Positions 1 through 7,857 of a DNA stretch of 23,253 nt are shown in pieces. The DNA lies in IMG/VR virus record IMGVR_UViG_3300005910_000035, positions 1-23,253 of that record; one strand, written 5' to 3'. Numbering within the stretch: the stretch's first letter is position 1; every line of letters begins with the position of its first letter. This DNA is from a virus. The notes below the pieces were generated by a model. That model was not told the origin of the DNA. It did not search any database and was given only the letters and a program-made list of their open reading frames with translations. The translations under genes were made by a program, and so were the position numbers.

Positions 1-16
1 AGGGGAGTATAAGTAT

Positions 17-613
17 ATGAATAGTAAAAATGTAGATGTAATAGCTAATCTCTTATCTGATTCTGTGTATTTTAAGGTACTTGAACCATCTGTCCAATCT
101 TATGTAGCAGAATATTGTTTAAATGGCTTTAATTCTAAATTAGCGGCAAACTCTGCCAAGGTAAAAGATGCGCAGAAAGTAGCTACTTCCGAAGCAGTTC
201 AAGAAGCTATAAAAGAGTTTATGAAATATGTACTGGCTGATAAAGCAGATAAGTTAGAAGCTAAGATAATGGATACACTATGGCGCAGGGCTTTCTACGA
301 TCCTTTTAAGTTTATTGATGAAGAGGGACAACCAAGGTTTGATGTAAAAAATTATCAAAAGGAACTTGGGGCTGATGCGGTTGTTGTTGAAGGGATAAAA
401 AGAATGGTACACCCTAAAAATCAAGATAACGTATGGATGCAAGTAGACTTAGCTAACAGAGCCCAAGCGCTAAAAGAGTTATTAGCCTATTCACCAAAAG
501 AAGCTGATGGGGAAGCTAGTAGCTTTATAGTTAATCTCAATGTGCACCAACGGGAAGTAAAGCAGATTTACGAAATCAAGGATTATCAGGACGTTATTGA
601 AGCAAAGAAATAA
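17..613 (+). CDS. Terminase small subunit (probable)
   Basis: The 198-residue product probably recognises phage DNA and recruits the large subunit for packaging. The N-terminal part (about residues 20-65) is a helical segment containing NGFNSKLAANSAKV, the pattern of small-terminase helix-turn-helix domains, where a helix rich in Ala and Ser follows a short Asn/Gly turn. The rest is charged and helical, as expected for an oligomerisation region, and ends in a Lys-rich tail. The call rests mainly on this pattern and on its place 12 bases before an unmistakable large subunit. The ATG follows an AGGGGAG ribosome site at the very start of the window. Its stop codon TAA overlaps the ribosome site (TAAGGA) of the next gene, which suggests translational coupling. 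A packaging-linked DNA-binding protein of another family is the main alternative. Confidence 0.78.
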   Translation: MNSKNVDVIANLLSDSVYFKVLEPSVQSYVAEYCLNGFNSKLAANSAKVKDAQKVATSEAVQEAIKEFMKYVLADKADKLEAKIMDTLWRRAFYDPFKFIDEEGQPRFDVKNYQKELGADAVVVEGIKRMVHPKNQDNVWMQVDLANRAQALKELLAYSPKEADGEASSFIVNLNVHQREVKQIYEIKDYQDVIEAKK

Positions 614-625
614 GGATAAAAGTAT

Positions 626-3118
626 ATGGCACTAAATATTGAACTTCACCCCAAGCAAATAATTGCACTTACCTCCCCTGCGAATGAAATATTGTATGGT
701 GGGGCTGTAGGTGGGGGAAAAGCATTAGACATACACACACCAATACTCACTGATACTTGTTGGAAAACAATGGAAACTTTAGAAGTAGGGGATAAAGTAT
801 TTGGGGGAAATGGTAATTTATGCAATGTACTAGCAAAAAGTGCTATAAATACAAAATCCAAAACTTATGAGGTAGAATTTAATCGTGGTACTACGTTAGT
901 ATGCGATGGCAGGCATGGGTGGCTTGTTGAAAGACGGTTAGGAAGGCGTAATGCTTTATTGACCACAGAGCAGTTACTTAGAGAAGGGTTGTTTACAGAT
1001 ACTCATAGAAGTAAGTTTATAGTTAAGGGAGCACCTTTTTTAAATTTTCCAACAAAAGATTTTCCAGTTGACCCCTACTTAGTAGGGATGTTTTGTAATG
1101 GTGGGTTTTTAAAAAAACGTAAAAAGGATCTCATGGTACAACAAGCAAGTGCTATGGGAAGTACTTGGCAATTAGCTGATTATTGTGGTGGGAAATATAC
1201 CAACCCAAAGGACTTCTATGAGCACATAGCTTTAGTAGGTTTGTCCGAAGATAACAAAGTAATTCCCGATATGTATAAGTATGGGGATAGAGAACAAAGG
1301 CTTTCTGTTCTTCAAGGGATTATAGATATATCAGGTAGCCCTGAATTAAAACAAAGTAGAATAGGTATCCACTGTAGAACACAGAAGTTTGCCGAAGATA
1401 TAGTTGAACTAGTTCGTTCTTTAGGGATACGTAGTGCTATTACAAGTTCACATAATGAGTTTGAGTTCAATAACTACAAAGGGGAGTATGAAGTACGGGT
1501 AAGATTTGAGGGCACAAAAGAATTTTCTAGAATAAAATTAGAGCAAGACAAACTACCTGAGAAGAAGCGTACAGAAAAAAATAGTAGATACTATATTAAG
1601 GCTATACGCAGAATACCAGCGAGAGCAAAGCAGTGTATTCAGGTAGATAGCCCTAATCATACATACTTAGCAGGTAAGGAATTAGTTCCCACACACAATA
1701 GTTTTCTTATGCGTGTGGCTGCAATTACATGGGCTATGGAAGCTCCAGGAGCACAAATATATTTGTTTCGTTTAACTCGTAAAGAATTGGAAGATAATCA
1801 TATGACAGGTAAAGGGTCATTCCATGAACTACTGGGTGATGCTGTGGATGATAAATTTGTAAAGATAAATAACTCTGACTATCAGATTCAGTTTAAGAAT
1901 GGGCCTCGTGGGGGCTATATGGGAGGAAGTATTATTCACCTCTGTCACTGTTTGTATGAGAAAGATAAGTACAAGTATCAAGGGGCTGAGATGGATGCTT
2001 TGATGATAGATGAGGCCACACACTTTACGTGGAGTAAATATACATATCTCCGTACTCGTGTTCGTACACCTAAAACATGGCAACCACCTTTGGCTTTTAG
2101 ACAAAAATGGGGGGAGAATTTCTTTCCCCGTATACTTTTAGGCACTAACCCAGGAGGTATATCTCATTCAAAAATAAGAAAAGAGTTTGTAAAAGTAGCT
2201 CCCCCACTTACTATTGTAAAGATGCCTAAGACTATGGGGGGTATGTTGCGACAATTTATTCCTGCTACATTAGACGATAATCCTTCTATTGACAAAGAAG
2301 AGTATGAAGGCAGAGTTATGGGTGTTGGAAATGCTGCTACAGCTAAAATGCTATTAGAAGGAGATTGGGATGCTATAGCAGGGGGGATGTTTGATGATGT
2401 GTGGGACGAAAAAGTACACATGATTGAGCCTTTTGAAATACCTTCTTCTTGGTATGTTGATAGAGCACTCGATTGGGGTTCTTCTGCTCCGTTCTCTATT
2501 GGTTGGTACGCAGAAAGTGATGGTACAGAAGTTACCCTGAAAGATGGTAGTAAATACACATATCCTGCTGGTATTTTATTTAGAATAGCAGAATGGTATG
2601 GTTGGAATGGTGAAGAGAATGAAGGGTGTGGCCTCACTGGATATGAAGTAGGACACGGAGTTAAGCAGATGGAAGAGAGCAACCCTGTATTTAAAAATAT
2701 CCACAAAGTATATCCTGGGCCAGCCGATACACAGTTATGGAATAAGAATCCAAAATATGATTCTTCATATATGTCTATTGCACAAGAAGTTAACGCTGGC
2801 TACTATGGAAAAGAGTCATACAAACTGTTTGATGTGTTTACAAAAGCATCAAAGGGAGCTGGTTCTAATGTAATAGGATGGGAGATGGTGAGGACTCACT
2901 TGAAAAATTCTTTGAATTATCCTAATATGGACAGGAAGTGTATCTTTTTTTTCAATACGAATGTGCATGTAGCTAGAACTTTGCCTATAATTATGAGAGA
3001 TGAGAATAGGATTGAAGAAATAGCTAAAGAACAAGAGGATCACGTTGTCGATGAAATCAAATATAGAGTAGTGCATAAAGTGCATCGCTCTCGAAAAATA
3101 CGAACAGTATTATCATAA
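626..3118 (+). CDS. terL: Terminase large subunit (TerL) precursor with in-frame intein
   Basis: This is the packaging ATPase and nuclease that translocates and cuts concatemeric DNA at the portal. The 830-residue precursor consists of an N-extein (residues 1-32), an intein (33-358) and a C-extein (359-830). Splicing would give a 504-residue protein, the usual TerL size. The Walker A loop GGAVGGGK ends at Lys32 and is completed by Ser359 after splicing, so the ATPase cannot be active without it. Walker B is ALMIDEA (458-464, Asp462-Glu463), and the GTNPGG coupling motif lies at 506-511. The RNase H-like nuclease acids are probably Asp616 (LDWGSS), Asp701 (PADTQLW) and the C-terminal pair Asp805/Asp809 (DHVVDEIKY). 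The ATG has an AAGGA site. The TAA stop overlaps the ribosome site of the portal gene. Identity is near certain; the exact TerL subfamily is not assigned. Confidence 0.96.
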   Translation: MALNIELHPKQIIALTSPANEILYGGAVGGGKALDIHTPILTDTCWKTMETLEVGDKVFGGNGNLCNVLAKSAINTKSKTYEVEFNRGTTLVCDGRHGWLVERRLGRRNALLTTEQLLREGLFTDTHRSKFIVKGAPFLNFPTKDFPVDPYLVGMFCNGGFLKKRKKDLMVQQASAMGSTWQLADYCGGKYTNPKDFYEHIALVGLSEDNKVIPDMYKYGDREQRLSVLQGIIDISGSPELKQSRIGIHCRTQKFAEDIVELVRSLGIRSAITSSHNEFEFNNYKGEYEVRVRFEGTKEFSRIKLEQDKLPEKKRTEKNSRYYIKAIRRIPARAKQCIQVDSPNHTYLAGKELVPTHNSFLMRVAAITWAMEAPGAQIYLFRLTRKELEDNHMTGKGSFHELLGDAVDDKFVKINNSDYQIQFKNGPRGGYMGGSIIHLCHCLYEKDKYKYQGAEMDALMIDEATHFTWSKYTYLRTRVRTPKTWQPPLAFRQKWGENFFPRILLGTNPGGISHSKIRKEFVKVAPPLTIVKMPKTMGGMLRQFIPATLDDNPSIDKEEYEGRVMGVGNAATAKMLLEGDWDAIAGGMFDDVWDEKVHMIEPFEIPSSWYVDRALDWGSSAPFSIGWYAESDGTEVTLKDGSKYTYPAGILFRIAEWYGWNGEENEGCGLTGYEVGHGVKQMEESNPVFKNIHKVYPGPADTQLWNKNPKYDSSYMSIAQEVNAGYYGKESYKLFDVFTKASKGAGSNVIGWEMVRTHLKNSLNYPNMDRKCIFFFNTNVHVARTLPIIMRDENRIEEIAKEQEDHVVDEIKYRVVHKVHRSRKIRTVLS
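722..1699 (+). mobile_element. Class 3-type intein in the TerL Walker A motif, with degenerate LAGLIDADG endonuclease domain
   Basis: This 326-residue intein is inserted between Lys and Ser of the P-loop GGGK|S. It starts with Ala (ALDIHTPILT), not Cys or Ser, and ends PTHN before Ser+1. Block N2 is GDKVFGGNG. Block B is DGRHGW, with His97 and Trp99 of the precursor. Block F is KQCIQV with Cys337 at the F:4 position. Block G has Thr356-His357-Asn358. Trp, Cys and Thr at these positions form the WCT signature of class 3 inteins, in which the block F cysteine makes the first nucleophilic attack. Between blocks B and F lie two LAGLIDADG-like motifs, LVGMFCNGG (152-160) and LQGIIDISG (229-237). 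The acidic residue normally at position 8 is Gly159 in the first and Ser236 in the second. Splicing looks intact; DNA cleavage looks lost. Confidence 0.93.
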
Positions 3119-3128
3119 GGAGCGTGTT

Positions 3129-4745
3129 TTGGCTATAACAAACTATATAAAAGAGATGAAGGGAAAAAAATATATAAATGGCATAGAGTACACTCACCCT
3201 GAATACGATAAGTATTCTCCTTTATGGAGTAAAGCCCGTGATATATTAATGGGGGAAACCGAATTAAAAACCCTTGCTAAAAGAGAAAAGTATTTAGCTA
3301 GACTTGGTGGGCACGCATATGACGAGGAAGGCAACAGAGACTATAAACAGTTTGTAGAGTATGCAATGTTGTTTAATGCTACAGGACGGACTGTTGAAGC
3401 CTATAGAGGGCTCTTGAACAGAAAATCACCCATAGTAGATTTGCCAAAAGAGATAGAAGATTTAAAAAGTAATTTTACTATTAAAGGGGAATCTATAAAT
3501 ACGTTTTTAGAGCAAGTTGAAACCGAAGTAATTACCACTAATAGAGTTGGTATTTTTATTGACTATCCATATAGAGACAGTGGTAGCCCATTTACTAAAG
3601 CAGACGAGAAGAAATATAATTTTTCTCCTTATGCAACAATGTACCCTGCGGAGAGTATTATAAATTGGGAAGAAACTAGAGTAAACAATAAGATAGTAAC
3701 TAGTCTTGTAATATTGCGGGAAATTGATTATGTGCGTATTGATTCTTTTACACCAGTAGCAAAAACTACTTATAGAGTATTAGAGTTAGACGAGTATGGG
3801 TACTATAGACAAATAATAGTTGAACCAGTTGCTATAACCGAAGGAATGAATAGAGGGTCGGCTAATGAAATTAAAAAGATTGTGTATCCCCGAAAGAATG
3901 GAGAAAAGCTAACACAAATTCCTTTTATACCTGTTACAGCCCAAGGAGTTACGTGGACGTTAAGTAAATCTATTATAGAGGATTTAGTAAATGTCAACTT
4001 AGCTCACTATAGAGATACAGCATTTTATGAAAAAGCTATCGCATGGACAGCATCACCCACAGCTGTATTTAGTGGCTTGCCCGATGAAGCACAAGAAATT
4101 GCTATTGGTAGTTCTAGGGGAATAATTATAGCTCCAGGGGGTACGGCAAAATATTTGGAATATGAAGGTAGAGGCCTCGATGCTATAAAAGAAGCATTAG
4201 ATTCTAAAGAGAATTTAATGGCAGTGCTGGGTACTAAGATATTAGCGACAACTGCTGGTAAAGCAGAATCAGGTGAAGCAGCATTAATTCATAGGGCTGG
4301 GGAACAAGGGATATTATCTGATGTAGCCACTACTATTGAAGGAGTTGCAGAAACAGCAATAAAAATAATTGCAGATTGGAGGGGAGCTAAAACCAACAGT
4401 ATTACTGTACACATTAATAAAGACTTTTCACCAATTATCATGGATGCTAATACACTTATTGCTATGGGTAAAGAATTGCAAGCTGGTAATATTAGTCATG
4501 AAACATATTATTGGGCAATGCAACGAGGGGAATTAGCCTCCGCAACTAGATCGTTAGAAGAGGAACTAGCTTTGATTAAGAAAGGAAGAAAGATGGTTGT
4601 TTCTAAAAGTTCACCAATATATGTTAATAAGAAAGATGCAAAGATTATAGAGGAAGCAGACGAAGATATAAAAAAGAAAGCAGAAGTAGACGCTGTAGTG
4701 CCAAATCCACTACAAATTGATGCTACTAAACAAATAGAAGAATAG
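3129..4745 (+). CDS. Portal protein, DUF4055 family
   Basis: The 538-residue protein forms the dodecameric ring at the head vertex through which DNA enters and to which the tail attaches. The N-terminal third has the DUF4055 pattern: a Pro-Glu-Tyr segment, Trp followed by an Arg-Asp-x-x-x-Gly-Glu stretch, Tyr-Leu-x-x-Leu, and then FNATGRTVEAYRGLL near residue 90. A portal stem-like helical part and a charged C-terminus rich in Glu and Lys follow. The start is a TTG, chosen because AAGGAG lies six bases upstream, right at the terL stop. The first internal ATG (position 3156) has no comparable site. It lies between TerL and scaffold, the standard portal position. The family call is from memory of sequence patterns. 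Confidence 0.9.
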   Translation: MAITNYIKEMKGKKYINGIEYTHPEYDKYSPLWSKARDILMGETELKTLAKREKYLARLGGHAYDEEGNRDYKQFVEYAMLFNATGRTVEAYRGLLNRKSPIVDLPKEIEDLKSNFTIKGESINTFLEQVETEVITTNRVGIFIDYPYRDSGSPFTKADEKKYNFSPYATMYPAESIINWEETRVNNKIVTSLVILREIDYVRIDSFTPVAKTTYRVLELDEYGYYRQIIVEPVAITEGMNRGSANEIKKIVYPRKNGEKLTQIPFIPVTAQGVTWTLSKSIIEDLVNVNLAHYRDTAFYEKAIAWTASPTAVFSGLPDEAQEIAIGSSRGIIIAPGGTAKYLEYEGRGLDAIKEALDSKENLMAVLGTKILATTAGKAESGEAALIHRAGEQGILSDVATTIEGVAETAIKIIADWRGAKTNSITVHINKDFSPIIMDANTLIAMGKELQAGNISHETYYWAMQRGELASATRSLEEELALIKKGRKMVVSKSSPIYVNKKDAKIIEEADEDIKKKAEVDAVVPNPLQIDATKQIEE

Positions 4746-4746
4746 C

Positions 4747-4780
4747 TATATTGACACATTATGGTAAAAGTGTTAATATA
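4747..4780 (+). promoter_or_regulatory. Putative promoter overlapping an 11-bp inverted repeat before scaffold/capsid genes
   Basis: A perfect -35 hexamer TTGACA (4751-4756) is followed, after 17 bases, by TAATAT (4774-4779), a four-of-six match to the -10 consensus. Transcription would start near 4786, leaving about 25 bases of leader with a strong TTGGAGGT ribosome site before the scaffold ATG at 4812. The same bases form an inverted repeat, TATATTGACAC (4747-4757) with GTGTTAATATA (4770-4780), that has one G-T wobble and a 12-base loop. The repeat could be an operator for a dyad-binding regulator, an mRNA hairpin at the end of the portal transcript, or chance. Spacing and gene context favour a promoter, but no experiment supports it. 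Confidence 0.45.
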
Positions 4781-4811
4781 AGCAAGAAATAAAACCTTGG
4801 AGGTTTAAATT

Positions 4812-5687
4812 ATGAAGTATGATTTAAGTGATGTAAAAAGTGTGCAAAAGTTTTTACTACAAATGAAGGGATTTGCAGACAGCATTAACGGTGCATTACC
4901 AGAAGATTCTAAAGTAACATTTGATTATGATGAATTTACAGAGAATTTTTATAAAGCAAACGAAGGTATCTTACAGAATAGAGATACAATCAAACAGGAG
5001 AAATTGAAAGCAGTAGAAGATTTTGCTACCTACAAAACTTCAATGGAAGAAAAGTGGGGGAAAGTTGACCAGAACATTGTAACAAAATATAATGCTGCTG
5101 TTGAGGAACTTACTTCTTTGAAAGAAGTTATTAAGGAAAACGATGGTGGTTTTGATATTGATAAACTTAAATCTAGACATGCTTCTGAGATAGCAGAGAA
5201 AGAGAAAGAGTTTGAAGCAAAGTTTTTAGAGGACAAAAAACCTTTAGAAGCAGAATTAGAGAAGTTAGTTACGGCTGTTGGAACTTACAAAGGTAAGTAT
5301 TTTAGTAAACTTAAAAAAGAAGCTGTAGAAAACGAACTCGCCAGAATTAATGTGAATCCAGAAGATAAGTCATTAATCCTGCAAGCTAATTTAGGCAGAG
5401 CCGAAATTGCAGAAACGGATGGGGATAACTTTACAGTTGTTTTCAAGGAAGAGGGGAAAGATTCTATTCCTTTAAGTAAGTATTGGGATGCGTGGGCTAG
5501 TGATGCAAAACACCAAAAATACATTTTATCTGCGGATAATAGTGGTGGTGGTAGTGCTGGGGCTAACTCGAATGCTGGGCCAAGTGTAAAAGATAAATTG
5601 ATTGCACAATTGGATGATCCTAAAATTACATTAAAAGATAGACTAATCCTGTCAGAAAAATTAGCAAAAATGCATGCTGAAAAATAA
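4812..5687 (+). CDS. Scaffold-like capsid assembly protein
   Basis: The 291-residue protein probably acts as the internal scaffold that directs capsid shell assembly and is then removed. It is rich in Glu, Lys and Ala, with long predicted coiled-coil stretches at about residues 55-180. A Gly/Ser/Asn-rich linker near residue 245 precedes a short helical, basic C-terminus ending KLAKMHAEK. A small helical C-terminal domain that binds the coat protein is a common arrangement in phage scaffolds. No protease motif is visible. The gene sits between portal and major capsid, where scaffolds are normally found. Its strong TTGGAGGT site and the promoter match upstream suggest high expression. The function is inferred from composition and position, not from a recognised family. 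Confidence 0.8.
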   Translation: MKYDLSDVKSVQKFLLQMKGFADSINGALPEDSKVTFDYDEFTENFYKANEGILQNRDTIKQEKLKAVEDFATYKTSMEEKWGKVDQNIVTKYNAAVEELTSLKEVIKENDGGFDIDKLKSRHASEIAEKEKEFEAKFLEDKKPLEAELEKLVTAVGTYKGKYFSKLKKEAVENELARINVNPEDKSLILQANLGRAEIAETDGDNFTVVFKEEGKDSIPLSKYWDAWASDAKHQKYILSADNSGGGSAGANSNAGPSVKDKLIAQLDDPKITLKDRLILSEKLAKMHAEK

Positions 5688-5717
5688 AAACAGCTTGATT
5701 TTTAATGGAGGACATTT

Positions 5718-6746
5718 ATGTCACAAATTACAGGAATTACAAATTATTGGAATAGCCCACATTATGAAGGGCAATTATGGACAGCAAACGCAGTACAAGG
5801 TAAAGGAACAGGGACACCTTTCCTCACACTCATGGGTGGGCTTAATGCTGCTAACATGAGAATTGTACACGATTTTGATTTTGTCATGACAAATGAATAC
5901 GATTTCCCTGCGGCTGCACAGCCAGACATTGACGAGACAGATTCTTATACTGCTCCCGGGGCTACTTCTCCTGTGTATGACCAACAGAGAAATGCTGTAG
6001 GTATCTATCAAGAAGCAGTGAATATTTCCTATAAGAAACTTTCAACTGATGCTCGTTTAGCTACTGGTATTGTTCATGGTGGGGTTGGTTATATTGCACC
6101 AGAGGGTGGAGCAGTTCAAGGTTTAATCGCTGAACGCAAAGCATACATCTTACAAAAAATTGCGAGAGACTATAACTATGCTTGTATCAATGGGGTATAC
6201 CAAATGTCTACTGGTACTGATGTCTCATCTCTTTCCCGTGGGGTTTCTACTGCGGCTACAACCAATGCTATTGCTGCCGCAAGTGCAGAATTAAGTGAAG
6301 CACTTTTACAAGAGCTTTTCCGAACAATGGCAGAAGGTACTAACAACATGGCTTTCCAAAACACACCACTTTTATTTGTTCCTGCAACACAGAAACAAAA
6401 TATAAGTAAGATTTTTGGTAATCAACCTACTGCTTGGGATATTGGTGGAGTTAAGATTGATGTTATTTTAACTGACTTTGGGCCTGTTGGTGTTGTGTAC
6501 GAACCAATGGTAAATGTCACTGGTGCTGGTACGGATACTATTCTCTTTGCTTCTATGGATGCAATCAGACCTGTATTCAACTCTGTTGTTACCGACCTTG
6601 GTAATCAGGGCTTATTGCTTTATGAAGATTTAGCAAAAAGTGGTGCAGCTATGAAAGGACAATTCCTTGGGCATATGGGCGTGGACTATTCACACCAAAA
6701 AATGCACGGTAAAATTTCAGGGCTTCGTAGAAGCACATTAGTGTAA
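5718..6746 (+). CDS. Major capsid protein, HK97-type fold likely
   Basis: The 342-residue protein is the probable building block of the icosahedral head. The N-terminal part has TPFLTLMGGLNAANM followed by a His/Asp/Phe-rich strand, then Ala-Pro-Gly-Ala-Thr-Ser-Pro-x-x-x-x-x-Gln-Arg-Asn and a long spine-helix-like segment, GLIAERKAYILQKIARDYNY (around 135-155). This order resembles DUF5309/SU10-like coat proteins, which adopt the HK97 fold. There is no obvious long N-terminal delta domain, consistent with a separately encoded scaffold. It has a GGAGG site seven bases before the ATG and follows the scaffold by 30 bases. Identity as the coat protein is well supported by size and position; the exact family is a judgement from memory. 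Confidence 0.88.
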   Translation: MSQITGITNYWNSPHYEGQLWTANAVQGKGTGTPFLTLMGGLNAANMRIVHDFDFVMTNEYDFPAAAQPDIDETDSYTAPGATSPVYDQQRNAVGIYQEAVNISYKKLSTDARLATGIVHGGVGYIAPEGGAVQGLIAERKAYILQKIARDYNYACINGVYQMSTGTDVSSLSRGVSTAATTNAIAAASAELSEALLQELFRTMAEGTNNMAFQNTPLLFVPATQKQNISKIFGNQPTAWDIGGVKIDVILTDFGPVGVVYEPMVNVTGAGTDTILFASMDAIRPVFNSVVTDLGNQGLLLYEDLAKSGAAMKGQFLGHMGVDYSHQKMHGKISGLRRSTLV

Positions 6747-6762
6747 ATTAGGTAAATGGAAC

Positions 6763-6793
6763 AAATGTGGGGCGTAAAACCCCCACTACATTT
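6763..6793 (+). promoter_or_regulatory. Stem-loop between major capsid and decoration genes
   Basis: GTGGGG (6767-6772) pairs with CCCCAC (6781-6786) around an eight-base loop. AAAT (6763-6766) can pair with ATTT (6790-6793) across a three-base bulge. It lies after the capsid stop and before the AGGAG site of the next gene. There is no run of T after it, so a classic intrinsic terminator is unlikely. A partial terminator, RNA stability element or processing site is possible. Confidence 0.55.
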
Positions 6794-6808
6794 ATAGGAG
6801 AGAAAATT

Positions 6809-7771
6809 ATGTTAAAAAAGTATGCTGTAAAAAATCCCGCAATTAGGGAAACACTTACATCAAAATTCATTACTAGATTAGAAGCCGATGCTATTATCAA
6901 TAGCAATCGTCTTGTCGAAAGAAATGCTTCTACAGGAAATATTCAACAGGCATCAGTTAATTCGGCTAGAGTAATTGGGGCAAATCAAAATGGAGTTCGG
7001 GCAATTGATGATATGTTTGATATTGAAACTGGGCTTGTATATGTAGAAGCTGGAACAGCATTAGTTGCTGGACAAAAAGTGAAAGCTGGCACTAATGGTA
7101 AAGCTATTGCGCTTATCGATTCTGATTTAATTAGTACTGAAATTGCTTCTGTTGATGGTGGAGATTTCACTATCGCAAATCAACCAAGTACTGACACTGT
7201 TACTATAGTTTCGGATAGTGCGCTTGATACTTCCCAAACGGTTACTTTGTATGGGGTTGATTCATCTGGTGATTATATCACTGAGGAGCTTGCTGTTAAT
7301 GGTACTACTGAGGTGGACACTGCTTCGGCACTGTGGTCTACTGTTTCGGGTATTACTATTGATGCGGTTTGTTCTGGCATTATAACTGTATCAGAAGCAT
7401 CAGCATCAGCCACACTTGTAACTTTAGCATCAGGAGTATTGTCTGCTGGTATTGAAACTATTACTGATGGTTATGCTTATAATAAAATAGCTACACTTGT
7501 AGCAGATGGTGCTTCAACAACTGATGTTGTTATTGTGCATGAAGCTACTGATGGTGCTGATGAAACCAATTTAGTACTTACATTAAATGGGACTACAGAA
7601 GTTGCTCTTAGTGCGCTTAGTTATAAAATTAATACACTTATGGTGGGGGGAGTTGCTTCTACAGTCAATCTTGACTTAGATGTCGCTGCTACTGAGGACG
7701 CACAAAAACTAGTTGTAGGCAAGGTCGTTGTCGGGGCATCAAGCGGGGAATACGCTATTGTATTGATTTAA
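6809..7771 (+). CDS. Head decoration-like protein (DUF2190-like core) with two inserted beta repeats
   Basis: The 320-residue protein is probably a capsid surface or accessory head protein. The core is split. Residues about 78-101 read VEAGTALVAGQKVKAGTNGK and residues 296-320 end GKVVVGASSGEYAIVLI, both typical of DUF2190-like decoration proteins. Between them are two tandem beta-rich modules, each with a central NGTTEV (at 164 and 260, 96 residues apart). They match across VTLYGVDSSGDYITEEL and VVIVHEATDGADETNL. The first 70 residues are a helical N-terminal extension. I chose the ATG at 6809 because AGGAG precedes it. A GTG at 6767 in the same frame lies inside the stem-loop and has no ribosome site. 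A large inserted part may project from the capsid. The family call is moderate; the repeats are visible directly. Confidence 0.72.
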   Translation: MLKKYAVKNPAIRETLTSKFITRLEADAIINSNRLVERNASTGNIQQASVNSARVIGANQNGVRAIDDMFDIETGLVYVEAGTALVAGQKVKAGTNGKAIALIDSDLISTEIASVDGGDFTIANQPSTDTVTIVSDSALDTSQTVTLYGVDSSGDYITEELAVNGTTEVDTASALWSTVSGITIDAVCSGIITVSEASASATLVTLASGVLSAGIETITDGYAYNKIATLVADGASTTDVVIVHEATDGADETNLVLTLNGTTEVALSALSYKINTLMVGGVASTVNLDLDVAATEDAQKLVVGKVVVGASSGEYAIVLI

Positions 7772-7806
7772 TGCACTGTGTTGTAAAAATGATTAAAGTA
7801 GTATAA

Positions 7807-7837
7807 AGTGAAGGTGGTGCAAGGCATCACCTTTGCT
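7807..7837 (+). promoter_or_regulatory. Fourteen-base-pair stem-loop after the decoration gene
   Basis: AGTGAAGGTGGTGC (7807-7820) pairs with GCATCACCTTTGCT (7824-7837) around a three-base AAG loop. Three of the 14 pairs are G-T wobbles. It is the longest stem in the window's gaps and lies in the 86-base space between the decoration stop and the AAGGAG site of the next gene. The bases after it are ATTAATAAGG, not a T run. It could be a weak terminator or an mRNA stabiliser that lowers expression of downstream connector genes relative to capsid. Confidence 0.62.
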
Positions 7838-7857
7838 ATTAATAAGGAGAAAAAATT

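Noticed and set aside
646-3085. Several reverse-strand open frames across the terminase gene
   Set aside because: They lack ribosome sites, read as low-complexity Ser/Ile/Leu-rich shadows, and lie opposite a gene whose motifs are unmistakable.
626-3118. Two separate genes (split terminase with an unrelated endonuclease between)
   Set aside because: The frame is uninterrupted, and the extein junction rebuilds an intact Walker A motif after removal of exactly the intein.
5688-5717. A-run/T-run hairpin between scaffold and capsid genes
   Set aside because: It has only about five A-T pairs around an eight-base loop, expected by chance in such AT-rich spacer.
5674-5859. Small + strand open frame overlapping the scaffold end and capsid start
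   Set aside because: It overlaps the well-supported capsid gene in another frame, and its start has no usable ribosome site of its own.
6763-6793. Intrinsic terminator after the capsid gene
   Set aside because: The stem is real but no T run follows, and downstream genes are part of the same virion block. It is kept only as a stem-loop.
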